The position numbers were made by a program, and so were the translations under genes. Positions 1 through 8,515 of a stretch of 64,000 nt of DNA are shown here, piece after piece. Origin of the DNA: an uncultured Bacteroidia bacterium (GTDB lineage Bacteria; Bacteroidota; Bacteroidia; Bacteroidales; F082). How positions within the stretch are numbered: position 1 is the stretch's first letter; each line of letters starts with the position of its first letter. The stretch covers positions 1-64,000 of the forward strand of contig CACXIM010000003.1 of assembly GCA_902767725.1 (NCBI GenBank), in the 5' to 3' direction. The notes beneath the pieces are model-generated. The model was not told the DNA's origin. It saw only the letters and a list, made by a program, of their open reading frames with translations, and made no database searches.

Positions 1-6
1 GTCATG

Positions 7-70
7 CCCCGTAGGGGCTGTCTTTTAATTGAAACGCCTGATTTCCTGTCGTTACCTTACCCCGTAGGGG
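7..70. repeat. Inverted-orientation REP-like palindromes, left of the transposase
   Basis: Two copies of the palindrome CCCCGTAGGGG lie at 7-17 and 60-70. They are the reverse complement of the CCCCTACGGGG copies on the other side of the transposase gene, so the gene is flanked by palindromes in inverted orientation. Each can form a 4-5 bp hairpin with a three-base loop. Confidence 0.8.
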
Positions 71-85
71 TTTTCTTTTTCTTTG

Positions 86-547
86 TTATTCCATCTCGCG
101 AAACACATATTTTTCATCATATTCGATTCCAAATAATTTCAAGAATGAAACATATTCGTCTCTGAATGAGTGTTTGGCGTGATGAATTTCTTGATTCTGA
201 ATGTACTTTACAACATTATCCATTTGTGACTTGCCATAAGAAAAGGCTCCAAAACCTTCTTGCCATGCAAATTGGCATCTGACAAATTGTTTTTCTTTAA
301 TCCACAATGATGAAGCTCTTTTCACTTCCAGCACTAATTCCGATATGGCTTGTTTGGGTGAAAGACTCACCAAGATGTGGATATGGTCGCTCATCCCGCC
401 AATTGCATAAACTTTGTGGCCTCTGTTCGCAATCAAGCCGATGATGTATTGGTAAAGCTCTTGTCTCCATGATTTGTCGATGACGGCATCGCGGTATTTT
501 ACTGCGAAGACCAAATGGATGTAAATCTGATTGTATGTGTTTGCCAT
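86..547 (-). CDS. IS200/IS605-type Y1 (HUH) transposase, RAYT-like
   Basis: This 153-residue protein is a single-domain Y1 HUH transposase. The HUH metal-binding motif is H55-I56-H57 in GGMSDHIHILVSL, and the candidate catalytic tyrosine is Y115 in VVKYIQNQE. Enzymes of this family cleave and rejoin single-stranded DNA at hairpins by a 5'-phosphotyrosine intermediate. The length is normal for the family and no frameshift is visible. There is no accompanying TnpB. The gene is flanked by short palindromes in inverted orientation and followed 5' by a ~52-bp tandem array of them, the arrangement of REP-associated tyrosine transposases (RAYTs), so I favour a domesticated or REP-spreading role over a simple insertion sequence. 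The family call is firm; the RAYT sub-type is inferred from the context. Confidence 0.88.
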   Translation of the reverse strand: MANTYNQIYIHLVFAVKYRDAVIDKSWRQELYQYIIGLIANRGHKVYAIGGMSDHIHILVSLSPKQAISELVLEVKRASSLWIKEKQFVRCQFAWQEGFGAFSYGKSQMDNVVKYIQNQEIHHAKHSFRDEYVSFLKLFGIEYDEKYVFREME

Positions 548-557
548 CTTAATAGAA

Positions 558-733
558 AACCCCTACGGGATAGTGTCGTTAATGTAATGTGGGTGCTTGT
601 TGGTTATGAAAAGAAAACCCCTACGGGGTAATTGTATTGTGTTGATGGTTGTTTGTTATTGAAAGGGAACCCCTACGGGGTAATTATAATGTATTGATGT
701 TTGTTTGTTATTAAAAGGGAACCCCTACGGGGT
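558..733. repeat. Tandem REP-like array (CCCCTACGGGG), right of the transposase
   Basis: Four palindromes of the form ACCCC-TAC-GGGGT occur at about 558-571 (last arm degenerate), 617-629, 669-681 and 721-733. The last three are spaced exactly 52 bp apart. The sequence between palindromes is also similar from unit to unit (a T/G-rich stretch with GTTTGTTATT and AAAGGGA), so the true repeat is a ~52-bp unit. The final palindrome overlaps the stop codon of the neighbouring M16 peptidase gene. Confidence 0.85.
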
Positions 734-1963
734 ATCTCCTTCAAAAACAATCCGACTAAGCTGTTTCTTGTCGAAAACGCGATTAGCCACTTCCAGGATG
801 TCCTCCGCGCTAACGGCTTCCACCTTTTGTATGATGTCATCCATGTATTCGATTTCCTCTCCCATGATGAGCGAACGTGTCGCACTCAGCAGCTCGTTCA
901 TGCCACTTTCGTAGCTCAATGCCACTTGCCCGATGAGTTGCTGTTTGGCATGATGCAGTTGCAAAGTACCTAACTTTTGTGTGCAGAGCTTGTCCAATTC
1001 CTTATGGACCAACTCGATGGCGCGTTCAAGCGAGTCGGGGTCGACACCCATGTATACGTTGATGAGACCGACATCGGAATAGGCTGTGTATTGCGACTCG
1101 ATGCTGTAAGCGAAGCCGTATTTTTCGCGGATGTTCAGGCCGAGACGCGAACTCATGGCTGGACCGCCGAGCACGTTATTGAGCATGACGATGGGCATGC
1201 GCATGGGACTGCTGAACTCGGGAGCAATGTTGCCTATGATGCAGTGGCTCAAGTGGTTGCTGCGCTTGTCGATGCGACTCTCGGGTCTATAGCCTTCGAA
1301 GATCTCACGTTTCTTATTAATAAGGTGTTCCGGTTGGCTTCCAAAATATGTCATTGCCATCCGCTCGAACTCCTTGAAGCTGATGTCGCCGATGGAGGCC
1401 AAAATCATCTGGTCGGTGCTGTAGTTGTGCGCCATGAAGTCGAGGATGTCCTGACGATGGAATCCTTTTACCAATTCTGTAGTACCCAATATGTTGCGTG
1501 CCAAAGGATGTCCTTTGAAAACCATCTCCTCAAACAAATCATAGATCTCGTCGGAGGGAGAGTCCAAGTAGGAGTTGATTTCGTCCAAGATGACTTCCTT
1601 TTCCTTTTCTAGCTCATTTTCTGGGAATGTGGAGCGGAAAGCGATGTCGGCGAAGAGATCGAGGCTGCGTTTATAGTGTTGTTTGAGGAAAGTGGCCTGG
1701 ATGCAGGTCTCCTCCTTGGTGGTGAAGGCGTTGAGGTCGCCGCCCACGTTATCAAGGCAGCTCAAGATATGATAGGCCTTGCGGTTTTGCGTTCCTTTGA
1801 ATATGGTGTGTTCCACGAAGTGGGCAAGGCCGTTTTCGTGGGCCTGCTCGTCGCGGGTGCCAGTTTCCACCATCAAAATCAGGTGGGCGATTTCGCCTTT
1901 TTTCTCCTTGTGTATCAGTCTAATACCGTTGGGAAGGACGGATTCGTTGTATTTGTTTTCCAT
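725..1963 (-). CDS. M16 family zinc metallopeptidase (insulinase/processing-peptidase like)
   Basis: This is a 412-residue single-unit M16 peptidase, close to the usual length of the short bacterial members. The inverted zinc motif HFVEH is at residues 48-52, and the distal glutamate region (EKEVILDEINSYLDSPSD) follows about 75 residues later, as expected. A second, inactive-type M16_C half follows. No signal peptide is seen with the chosen start (ATG at 1963, reading MENKYNESVLPNG); an in-frame ATG at 1987 overlaps the promoter box and is less likely. The stop codon TAG lies inside the REP palindrome at 721-733, so the last residues (GDTP) are encoded by repeat sequence. The substrate cannot be told; M16 members degrade peptides or process proteins. 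Confidence 0.9.
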   Translation of the reverse strand: MENKYNESVLPNGIRLIHKEKKGEIAHLILMVETGTRDEQAHENGLAHFVEHTIFKGTQNRKAYHILSCLDNVGGDLNAFTTKEETCIQATFLKQHYKRSLDLFADIAFRSTFPENELEKEKEVILDEINSYLDSPSDEIYDLFEEMVFKGHPLARNILGTTELVKGFHRQDILDFMAHNYSTDQMILASIGDISFKEFERMAMTYFGSQPEHLINKKREIFEGYRPESRIDKRSNHLSHCIIGNIAPEFSSPMRMPIVMLNNVLGGPAMSSRLGLNIREKYGFAYSIESQYTAYSDVGLINVYMGVDPDSLERAIELVHKELDKLCTQKLGTLQLHHAKQQLIGQVALSYESGMNELLSATRSLIMGEEIEYMDDIIQKVEAVSAEDILEVANRVFDKKQLSRIVFEGDTP

Positions 1964-1984
1964 TCTTGCAATAAAAATCGGCTG

Positions 1985-1992
1985 CAAAGATA
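1985..1992 (-). promoter_or_regulatory. Bacteroidota -7 box (TATCTTTG) for the M16 peptidase
   Basis: TATCTTTGC on the minus strand matches the phylum's TAnnTTTG -7 consensus and lies 21 nt before the start codon at 1963. Confidence 0.6.
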
Positions 1993-2012
1993 CGATAAAG
2001 GAAAAACATTAT

Positions 2013-2020
2013 TACATTTG
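2013..2020 (+). promoter_or_regulatory. Bacteroidota -7 box (TACATTTG) for the subtilisin gene
   Basis: TACATTTGC on the plus strand fits TAnnTTTG and lies 38 nt before the ATG at 2059. It is divergent from the M16 promoter; the two boxes are about 20 bp apart. Confidence 0.6.
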
Positions 2021-2058
2021 CAGCTACTTTTGATAGAAACACATTAATACTTATCGAC

Positions 2059-5000
2059 ATGAAAAAACTGTTATTACTTATCCTATCCGCAATCCTCTGC
2101 GTGGGTGGATTTGCGCAAACCGTCATCGACCCGCTTCTCGCCGAAGAGATGAGTCGCCGCGCCGACGATGACTTAATCAAAGTCGTAGTCATCATGAAGT
2201 CGCACTACGACCGCAACGAGCTGAACCGTCGTGCCAACTACTTCGTCACCCGTGCCGAACGCCGCGAGTTTGTGGTCAACGAGCTGAAGGAGTTCGCCAC
2301 GGCCACGCAATACGATCTGCGCCATGCGCTGACTGATATGCAGCGCAACGGAATGACGACGGAACCGACTATCCTCTGGATGGCCAACGCCTTGTATTTT
2401 GAAGCGACCAAGGCAGCCATCAACGACTTGGTTCGTCGCAACGACATTGAGTTGATTGGCTATGCCATCGAACGCAATTGGATTCCTGAAGACGAAGTGG
2501 CGCGTCCCGCCCCGGCCACCCGCGAAATCACCCAAAATGTGACACAGGTCCGCGCTGACCAGGTGTGGGCTTTGGGCTACACGGGTCAAGGCGTGGTGGT
2601 GGCTGTCATCGACACGGGTGTCAACTACAACCACGTCGACTTGGCTGACCACCTTTGGGACGGCGGCACCGAGTTCCCGCACCACGGCTATGACGTGAAA
2701 AACAACGACAACGACCCCATGGACGACCATGGCCATGGCTCACACTGCTCTGGAACGGTGTGTGGCGACGGCACGGGACCCTCGCAAACGGGCATGGCTC
2801 CCGATGCCACGTTGATGTGTGTTAAGTGCCTAGATTCCAGTGGTAACGGTGGCGCTGAAGCGATTTCGGCGGGTATCCAATGGGCTGTGGAGCATGGCTG
2901 CGACATGTTCAGCATGTCGTTGGGCATCTCCAACTCGAGCATCTCCGAACGCACCCTGTTGCGCCACACCTGTGAGGCTGCTTTGGATGCTGGCATCGTG
3001 GCCGCTATCGCAGCTGGTAACGAAGGTAGTAGCCAGTGGCAGTTCCCCATCCCGAACAACGTGCGTGTGCCGGGCAGCTGCCCCCCGCCTTACATGGATC
3101 CCATTCAGGGCGAGAACCCTGGCGGACAGACTTGCTCGGTGTGCATCGGTGCCGTCGACTACAACGACGCAGCCGCTTACTTCACCTCGCAAGGCCCTGT
3201 CACTTGGACCAACACCGAGTTTGGCGATTATCCCTACAACCCTGGCATCGGCCTCATTCGTCCCGATGTATGTGCCCCTGGTGTCGACATCAAGTCGATT
3301 AACTATCAGACCAACAATGGCTACACACTGATGAGCGGCACTTCGATGGCTACGCCTTGCGCAGCAGGCTGCATTGCCCTCATGTTGAGCAAAGACCCCA
3401 ATTTGACACCTGCCGAAGTGTGCCGCATCCTTGAAGAAACGGCGCTGCCCTTGGCCGAGGGTAAAAGCAATGTTTATGGTTTTGGACGTATCGATGTTTT
3501 GGAGGCTGTCGAAGCCATTCAGTTAGGCGCCATCAAGTATAACGCCTTCGAAATCAACGACCCTGCAGGAAATAACAACCATAAACTCAATCCAGGTGAA
3601 TCCGTCACCATGGCGCTTACCCTTGATAATGTGAGCGATGATGTCGTGAGCAATGTCACCGTTGTTCTCTCTACCGATAATCCGAATGTCACCATCACTG
3701 ATAATGAAGTCCAGTTCCCGAACTTCGCCGCCAACCAAACGCTTACGGTTGAGAATGCTTTTGCTTTCTCGGTCAACGATCAAGTGGTGGCCAGGCAAAA
3801 GATAAAGTTTAATGCAGATGTGATGGTCAATGGTGAGCCATTGTCACGCTTTTCTATTAATGTTACAGTTTATGATTATTTGCTTCAATTTGGTGCCTAC
3901 GCGATATTGAACGACAACAACAACGATGGTCTCCTCGATCCTGGCGAGACCGTCGACCTTCGCCTTATTGTTGACAATAGTGGCAACGAATTGGCACAAA
4001 TGGTTGTGGGAACCCTTTCAAGTGATTATGACCATATCACCCTCAACGAAACAGAGAAAAGCTTCAGCTCGATTGGCCCGAATCTGATGGGCTATGCCGA
4101 TTACAGCGTCACCCTAAGTCCTGACGCTCCTGAAGGTTTTGTCATCCCACTCAATCTCACTCTTGTGGATGCCAACGGAAAGGTTACTGAACTGACTTTC
4201 AATTGCAAGAATTCTTGCAATGTCATTTTCAATTTACATGCCTATGTCGGCTTTGGATGGCATGGCAACTCTTTGAGTGTGAGCTATTCCGATGGCACAC
4301 CATCAGAGCAAATGACTATCGGCAACGGCTCTTCTGCTACCTATACCCGTGATTTGAATTCAGGATCAACCATCACCTTGACATGGAATAATGGCCAGTG
4401 GCCTCAAGATTGCAGCTTCGAAGTGACCTACGAAGATGGCACGGTTATCTTCCAAAATAGTGGTGGCTTTAGCGGCACACAGACCTTTACCATCAATTGT
4501 ACGGGTGGCGCTGGTGTACCGGAGTTCTGTGCCCCGATTCGGAATTTGACTTACGAGTTGGAAGGGCTCGATGTGGTGCTGGCCTGGGATGCTCCTGAAA
4601 GTGACACACCTGTAAGGTATGAGGTTTATCGCGAAACCGAGCTTTTGGATGTGGTCGAGGGGTTGACCTATACTGATTTTGATGTCGCCGAAGGTTTGTA
4701 TAATTATTGTGTCTATGCCGTCTACAACGGCTGCCAAAGTGAGTTTGTTTGCACCGAGGTGGAAGTGGCGCAGTGTGGCGCAGTGCGGAATTTGGACTTT
4801 GGTCTGAACGACGACCTGTTGCTTACCCTCACGTGGGAAGCTCCAGAAAATCCGACAGGATTGGTTGAATATCAAGTTTATATGGATGGTGAGCAACAAA
4901 CTTCTACCAACGAGTTGACCTACGCTTTCATTGTTACCGAAGGTGAGCACGACATCGCTGTGAATGCGGTCTTCGGAAACTGCGAGAAGGATGAACATAT

Positions 5001-6192
5001 AGTTGTGTGCATCGTTGGTGCTGTGGAGAATCTGCATTATCTAGGTGAAGGCGCTAATGCCATCATAGCATGGGAACCCATGGAAGGTGTAAGCGGATAC
5101 GAGGTCTATCTCAATGGTGAGATGGCCGCTACGGTCGAAGAGCCCAGTTATATCGCAGCCCTTGAATCTGGGTTGACAGTGGCCATGGTCAAGCCTGTCG
5201 TTGAAGGCTGTTATGCAATCAGCGCCAGCATCGAGATATGCTATTGCGACCCTGTCACGGATTTGGCTTTTGTTGGTCTCAGCGAAGACGGGATGATTTC
5301 TTTCGCTTGGAATCCTGTAGATGATGCAGAATCATATAGGGTGTATTGTAATGAGGTACGATATGATATTGAGGATACCTCAATCTCATTTGAGGCTGTT
5401 GTAGGTGAGAATACAATCACGGTAGTTGCCATGTCTGTATATGGTTGTGCTTCTGAATATGTAAGTCTCACGCAAATTGTTTGCGCCGCTGTTGATGGTT
5501 TCGACTATTCCTTTAACGGCAATGAAGTCACGGTGACTTGGGATGGCGATGCAGAGTCGTATCTCGTTCAACTTGACGGTGATGAAGACGTAACGGTTGA
5601 ATCCAATGCTTTTACTGCGGTCTTGGATGGCAGCCACAGCATTGAAGTGACTCCTACATGTGAAGATGGTATCGTGCTTCCAGCTCGTTTCGATTTCGAA
5701 GTCACCAACACAGCTCCCGAAATCCACGTCACTGATGTGCACGAAGGCTATATCGCGATGGTTTGGACCGAGGTGGAGGGTGCCCTTTCCTACAACCTCT
5801 ACCGCGATGGCGAGCTGATTGCTGAGAACACTACAAGTACGAGCTTTACTGATACCGAAATGGCCATTGACGCTCAACACTGCTATGCCGTGGCTTCGGT
5901 CTTTGAGAAAGGCGTTTCCGATAAGGCAGAGGCTGCTTGTGTCAATTATTTCACTGGTCTTGACGAAAACGACGGCAAGGTCAGTATTTTCCCCAATCCG
6001 ACTTATGATAAGGTGACTATCGAATGCGTCGGTATGAATTGGGTTGAGATTTATTCCGTTGAAGGCAAGCTTGTTAAACGCATTAAAGTTGACAATGACA
6101 CCTGTCAAGTCGACGGTCTTGACAACGGTATCTACACCTTCCATATCCGAAAAGGCAATGAAACCATCATCCGTAGTGTGGTGAAGTTGTAG
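2059..6192 (+). CDS. Secreted subtilisin-like serine protease (S8) with fibronectin-III-like repeats and T9SS sorting domain
   Basis: This 1377-residue protein starts with a Sec signal peptide (MKKLLLLILSAILCVGGFAQ). The S8 catalytic domain covers roughly residues 165-490, with Asp185 (AVIDTGVNYNHVDL), His226 (GHGSHCSG) and Ser429 (SGTSMATP) forming the triad. Residues ~30-150 resemble an inhibitor-like propeptide. After the protease come a CARF/β-sandwich-like region and several FN3-like repeats recognisable by recurring 'W-x-P/YxVYxxG' patterns (for example YEVYRE, YQVYMDG, YEVYLNG, YRVYCN, YNLYRDG). The C-terminus (VSIFPNPTYDKVTIE to IIRSVVKL) is a type A T9SS sorting domain, so it is probably exported by the SprA system and cell-surface attached or released. 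Likely role: extracellular protein digestion. The protease and sorting-domain calls are firm; the number of FN3 repeats (about five) is approximate. Confidence 0.93.
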   Translation: MKKLLLLILSAILCVGGFAQTVIDPLLAEEMSRRADDDLIKVVVIMKSHYDRNELNRRANYFVTRAERREFVVNELKEFATATQYDLRHALTDMQRNGMTTEPTILWMANALYFEATKAAINDLVRRNDIELIGYAIERNWIPEDEVARPAPATREITQNVTQVRADQVWALGYTGQGVVVAVIDTGVNYNHVDLADHLWDGGTEFPHHGYDVKNNDNDPMDDHGHGSHCSGTVCGDGTGPSQTGMAPDATLMCVKCLDSSGNGGAEAISAGIQWAVEHGCDMFSMSLGISNSSISERTLLRHTCEAALDAGIVAAIAAGNEGSSQWQFPIPNNVRVPGSCPPPYMDPIQGENPGGQTCSVCIGAVDYNDAAAYFTSQGPVTWTNTEFGDYPYNPGIGLIRPDVCAPGVDIKSINYQTNNGYTLMSGTSMATPCAAGCIALMLSKDPNLTPAEVCRILEETALPLAEGKSNVYGFGRIDVLEAVEAIQLGAIKYNAFEINDPAGNNNHKLNPGESVTMALTLDNVSDDVVSNVTVVLSTDNPNVTITDNEVQFPNFAANQTLTVENAFAFSVNDQVVARQKIKFNADVMVNGEPLSRFSINVTVYDYLLQFGAYAILNDNNNDGLLDPGETVDLRLIVDNSGNELAQMVVGTLSSDYDHITLNETEKSFSSIGPNLMGYADYSVTLSPDAPEGFVIPLNLTLVDANGKVTELTFNCKNSCNVIFNLHAYVGFGWHGNSLSVSYSDGTPSEQMTIGNGSSATYTRDLNSGSTITLTWNNGQWPQDCSFEVTYEDGTVIFQNSGGFSGTQTFTINCTGGAGVPEFCAPIRNLTYELEGLDVVLAWDAPESDTPVRYEVYRETELLDVVEGLTYTDFDVAEGLYNYCVYAVYNGCQSEFVCTEVEVAQCGAVRNLDFGLNDDLLLTLTWEAPENPTGLVEYQVYMDGEQQTSTNELTYAFIVTEGEHDIAVNAVFGNCEKDEHIVVCIVGAVENLHYLGEGANAIIAWEPMEGVSGYEVYLNGEMAATVEEPSYIAALESGLTVAMVKPVVEGCYAISASIEICYCDPVTDLAFVGLSEDGMISFAWNPVDDAESYRVYCNEVRYDIEDTSISFEAVVGENTITVVAMSVYGCASEYVSLTQIVCAAVDGFDYSFNGNEVTVTWDGDAESYLVQLDGDEDVTVESNAFTAVLDGSHSIEVTPTCEDGIVLPARFDFEVTNTAPEIHVTDVHEGYIAMVWTEVEGALSYNLYRDGELIAENTTSTSFTDTEMAIDAQHCYAVASVFEKGVSDKAEAACVNYFTGLDENDGKVSIFPNPTYDKVTIECVGMNWVEIYSVEGKLVKRIKVDNDTCQVDGLDNGIYTFHIRKGNETIIRSVVKL

Positions 6193-6214
6193 TGTCGTTT
6201 TTGGGTTGAAAATC

Positions 6215-6244
6215 AAGGTCGCTTCGTGTGGAGCGGCCTTTTTT
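6215..6244 (+). terminator. Rho-independent terminator after the subtilisin gene
   Basis: A nine-base stem (AAGGTCGCT / AGCGGCCTT, one G-U pair) with an 8-nt loop is followed by a run of T. It lies 22 bp after the stop codon. Confidence 0.75.
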
Positions 6245-6246
6245 CT

Positions 6247-6254
6247 TATTTTTG
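6247..6254 (+). promoter_or_regulatory. -7 box (TATTTTTG) for the outer-membrane-like gene
   Basis: TATTTTTGC directly follows the preceding terminator and lies about 50 nt before the ATG at 6306; it fits TAnnTTTG. Confidence 0.55.
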
Positions 6255-6305
6255 CATGTTCAATACTAAAGAACGTCTTATTCCGTTAATTTGAAAAAAC
6301 CGATC

Positions 6306-7115
6306 ATGCGTAAAATCTTTATCCCCATATTCCTGCTTTTCGGCATTTCCCTTTATGCCCAACAGCCTAAAGACATCATGAAAGACCCCATCCCTGTGGC
6401 CATGTTTCAGGCAACATACGCCTTTCACGTCCCTGGTCTCGACACCAAGGATTTGTACGGCGTCAGCCACGATGTTGGAGGCGGATTCGTCTATAAAACC
6501 GAATCCAATTGGTTGTTTTCTGCTATTGGCAACTACATTTACGGCCCCAAGGTGAAAGGTGACCGTGTGGAAATACTCGGAGAGGCTATTACTACGGATG
6601 CGGGCGAAATCATAGGCAGTGCGGGTAGTGTCGCGCTTTTGGAACTGAACCAACGTGGCTTCCATTTTCAAGGCGAGGTAGGTAAGCTGTTTTCTTTTGG
6701 CCCCAATCCCAACAGTGGCTTTTTTGTGCAAGGCAGTCTCGGCTATCTTCTAAACCGTATCCGCATCGACTACCAGCAAGCGTTGCTCAATGTGCCTTTG
6801 CCAGTCGACAAGGACTATCGCTTTGGCTACGACCGCATGCGTGGAGGGCCGGCTGTACATGTCGAGGCAGGCTATCTGTTGCTCAACGATACCCGTTTGC
6901 TTAACCTGTCAGTTTCGCTTGAGGTGACATACGCCCGCACCCGCGACCTCCGTGACTACGACTTCCGCGTGTTCACCAATCCCGAGACTGGCGTGATGGA
7001 GCCTGTGGGCCCTACCGACCCTAAAAAGCGCTACAACGACCTTTATTACGGCATTCGCGTCACATGGAATATCCCGACCTACGAACGCAAGCCTCAGGAC
7101 TTCTATTATGATTAA
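6306..7115 (+). CDS. Putative outer-membrane β-barrel protein
   Basis: This 269-residue protein has a signal peptide (MRKIFIPIFLLFGISLYAQQ) and then alternating polar/hydrophobic segments rich in Y, F and G (GGGFVYKTESNWLFSAIGNYIYG, GFFVQGSLGYLL, LLNLSVSLEVTYART, LYYGIRVTWNIP) typical of a small β-barrel. I do not recognise a named family with certainty; it resembles the Bacteroidota hypothetical outer-membrane proteins found next to LPS genes. A TTG at 6291 is an alternative start, giving five more residues, but ATG at 6306 begins the canonical signal peptide. Only 3 bp separate it from waaA, so the two are probably co-transcribed, which suggests an envelope role. Confidence 0.7.
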   Translation: MRKIFIPIFLLFGISLYAQQPKDIMKDPIPVAMFQATYAFHVPGLDTKDLYGVSHDVGGGFVYKTESNWLFSAIGNYIYGPKVKGDRVEILGEAITTDAGEIIGSAGSVALLELNQRGFHFQGEVGKLFSFGPNPNSGFFVQGSLGYLLNRIRIDYQQALLNVPLPVDKDYRFGYDRMRGGPAVHVEAGYLLLNDTRLLNLSVSLEVTYARTRDLRDYDFRVFTNPETGVMEPVGPTDPKKRYNDLYYGIRVTWNIPTYERKPQDFYYD

Positions 7116-7118
7116 TAG

Positions 7119-8429
7119 GTGAGCCTTTTATACACCATAGGTATCCTTTTCTATTCTCTTGGCGTGAGAATAGCAGCGTTGTTTGGCAACGCCAAAGCCA
7201 TGCAATGGGTGAAGGGACGCAGATTCCAAGGGGCCCTGAGCTCTGAGTCTGTCGAAGGGTCGAAGGGCCCGATAAGTTCAGAGTCGGCCCTTCGACCCTT
7301 CGAGGGCCCTCAGGGGGCTCAGGCTCAGGGACCTGGTTTGGATTGGATTTGGTTTCATGCTGCCTCGTTGGGCGAGTTCGAGCAAGGCCGCCCCGTCATC
7401 GAAGCGCTGAAAAGGGAATTTCCCCAGTTTAAGATTCTATTGTCGTTTTTCTCGCCCTCGGGTTACGAAATCCGCAAAAACTATCCTTTGGCCGATGAGG
7501 TACTCTATCTGCCCTCCGACACCCCCATTCATGCTGCCCAATGGGTGCAACGTCATCATTTTGTGGCGGCGTTTTTCATCAAGTATGAGTTTTGGTTCAA
7601 CTACATGCGCGCATTGAAAGATGCTGGCATCCCCTTGTTCTACATCTCGCTTATCCTGAAGCCCGATTCCTATTTCTTCCGTTGGTACGGTACTTGGTTT
7701 TTCCGCCAGCTTAAGAATGTGACGCATTTCTTTGTCCAGGACGACACCACGGCCCAATTGCTCCAATCCAACGGAATGACCAACGTCACGGTGTGTGGCG
7801 ACACGCGCTTCGACCGTGTGGCGGCCATCGCCCAGCAAGCCAAGCCTTTCCCTGAGGTGGAGCAGTTTATCAATGGTCGTCAATGCATTATCGCGGGAAG
7901 CACCTGGCCTCCCGATGAGAAACGGTTGGTGGATTGCTGCCAAAACCTTCCCGACGACTATTGTCTCATCGTCGCTCCTCACGACATCTCTCCATCGCAT
8001 GTTGCCCAAGTCAAAGCCTTGTTTCCAGGCTGCCAGCTTTATACAGAATTGGATGCGGCAATCCCAACCAAGGTTTTAATCATCAATACGATTGGCATCT
8101 TGTCACAGCTGTACCAGTATGCACGCTTCGTCTACATTGGGGGAGGTTTCGGGGTGAATATCCACAACATTCAGGAGCCTGTTACTTTCGGCTGCCCTGT
8201 GGTGTTTGGACCCAAATACAAGGGCTTCAAGGAGGCTGTCGATCTGGTGGAACTCGAAGGGGCTTTTTCCGTGCATAATGCGGCCGATTTGACCGCTGTT
8301 TTCAACCGGTTGATGAACGACGAGGGCTTTTATGGAAAGGCTTCAGAAACCTGTCGAAACTACCTCAAATCCCAGGTCGGGGCGACCGAAAGTATCCTAA
8401 AAGGCTTCAAAAAGACACTTTTTTTATAA
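7119..8429 (+). CDS. waaA: 3-deoxy-D-manno-octulosonic-acid (Kdo) transferase, with in-frame repeat insertion
   Basis: WaaA/KdtA transfers Kdo from CMP-Kdo to lipid A precursor on the inner face of the cytoplasmic membrane. At 436 residues it keeps an N-terminal membrane anchor (LLYTIGILFYSLGVRIAALF), the conserved WFHAASLGEFEQGRP motif (about 78-92), the KYEFWFNY motif, and the C-terminal CMP-Kdo-binding part (FVYIGGGFGVNIHNIQEP). Start is GTG at 7119, right after the upstream stop. Residues ~38-72 (ALSSESVEGSKGP and onward) are low-complexity, absent from the normal family pattern, and are encoded by a palindromic repeat (7229-7335) inserted in frame just before the conserved motif. Because all conserved motifs persist downstream, the protein is probably functional. 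The enzyme identification is firm. Confidence 0.93.
   Translation: MSLLYTIGILFYSLGVRIAALFGNAKAMQWVKGRRFQGALSSESVEGSKGPISSESALRPFEGPQGAQAQGPGLDWIWFHAASLGEFEQGRPVIEALKREFPQFKILLSFFSPSGYEIRKNYPLADEVLYLPSDTPIHAAQWVQRHHFVAAFFIKYEFWFNYMRALKDAGIPLFYISLILKPDSYFFRWYGTWFFRQLKNVTHFFVQDDTTAQLLQSNGMTNVTVCGDTRFDRVAAIAQQAKPFPEVEQFINGRQCIIAGSTWPPDEKRLVDCCQNLPDDYCLIVAPHDISPSHVAQVKALFPGCQLYTELDAAIPTKVLIINTIGILSQLYQYARFVYIGGGFGVNIHNIQEPVTFGCPVVFGPKYKGFKEAVDLVELEGAFSVHNAADLTAVFNRLMNDEGFYGKASETCRNYLKSQVGATESILKGFKKTLFL
7229..7335. repeat. Palindromic repeat (CCCTGAG...TCGAAGGG family) inserted in waaA
   Basis: About 107 bp built from copies of the CCCTGAGtctgTCGAAGGG unit in both orientations. An 18-bp perfect inverted repeat joins 7252-7269 (TCGAAGGGTCGAAGGGCC) to 7286-7303, with 16 bp between. 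Related copies occur at 42243-42280, 58588-58657 and, partially, at 40682-40703. Confidence 0.88.
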
Positions 8430-8515
8430 AAAAAAGGCTATTATTTTGGATTGTTGATTTTATTGTCTAATTTTGAAGGCTGATTTTCTGTTGAAACTCA
8501 GCTGAATAAAACGCA

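Noticed and set aside
558..733. Regularly spaced palindromes that could be read as a CRISPR array
   Set aside because: The repeat is only 13 bp, the 'spacers' resemble each other, and there are no cas genes. It is a tandem REP array.
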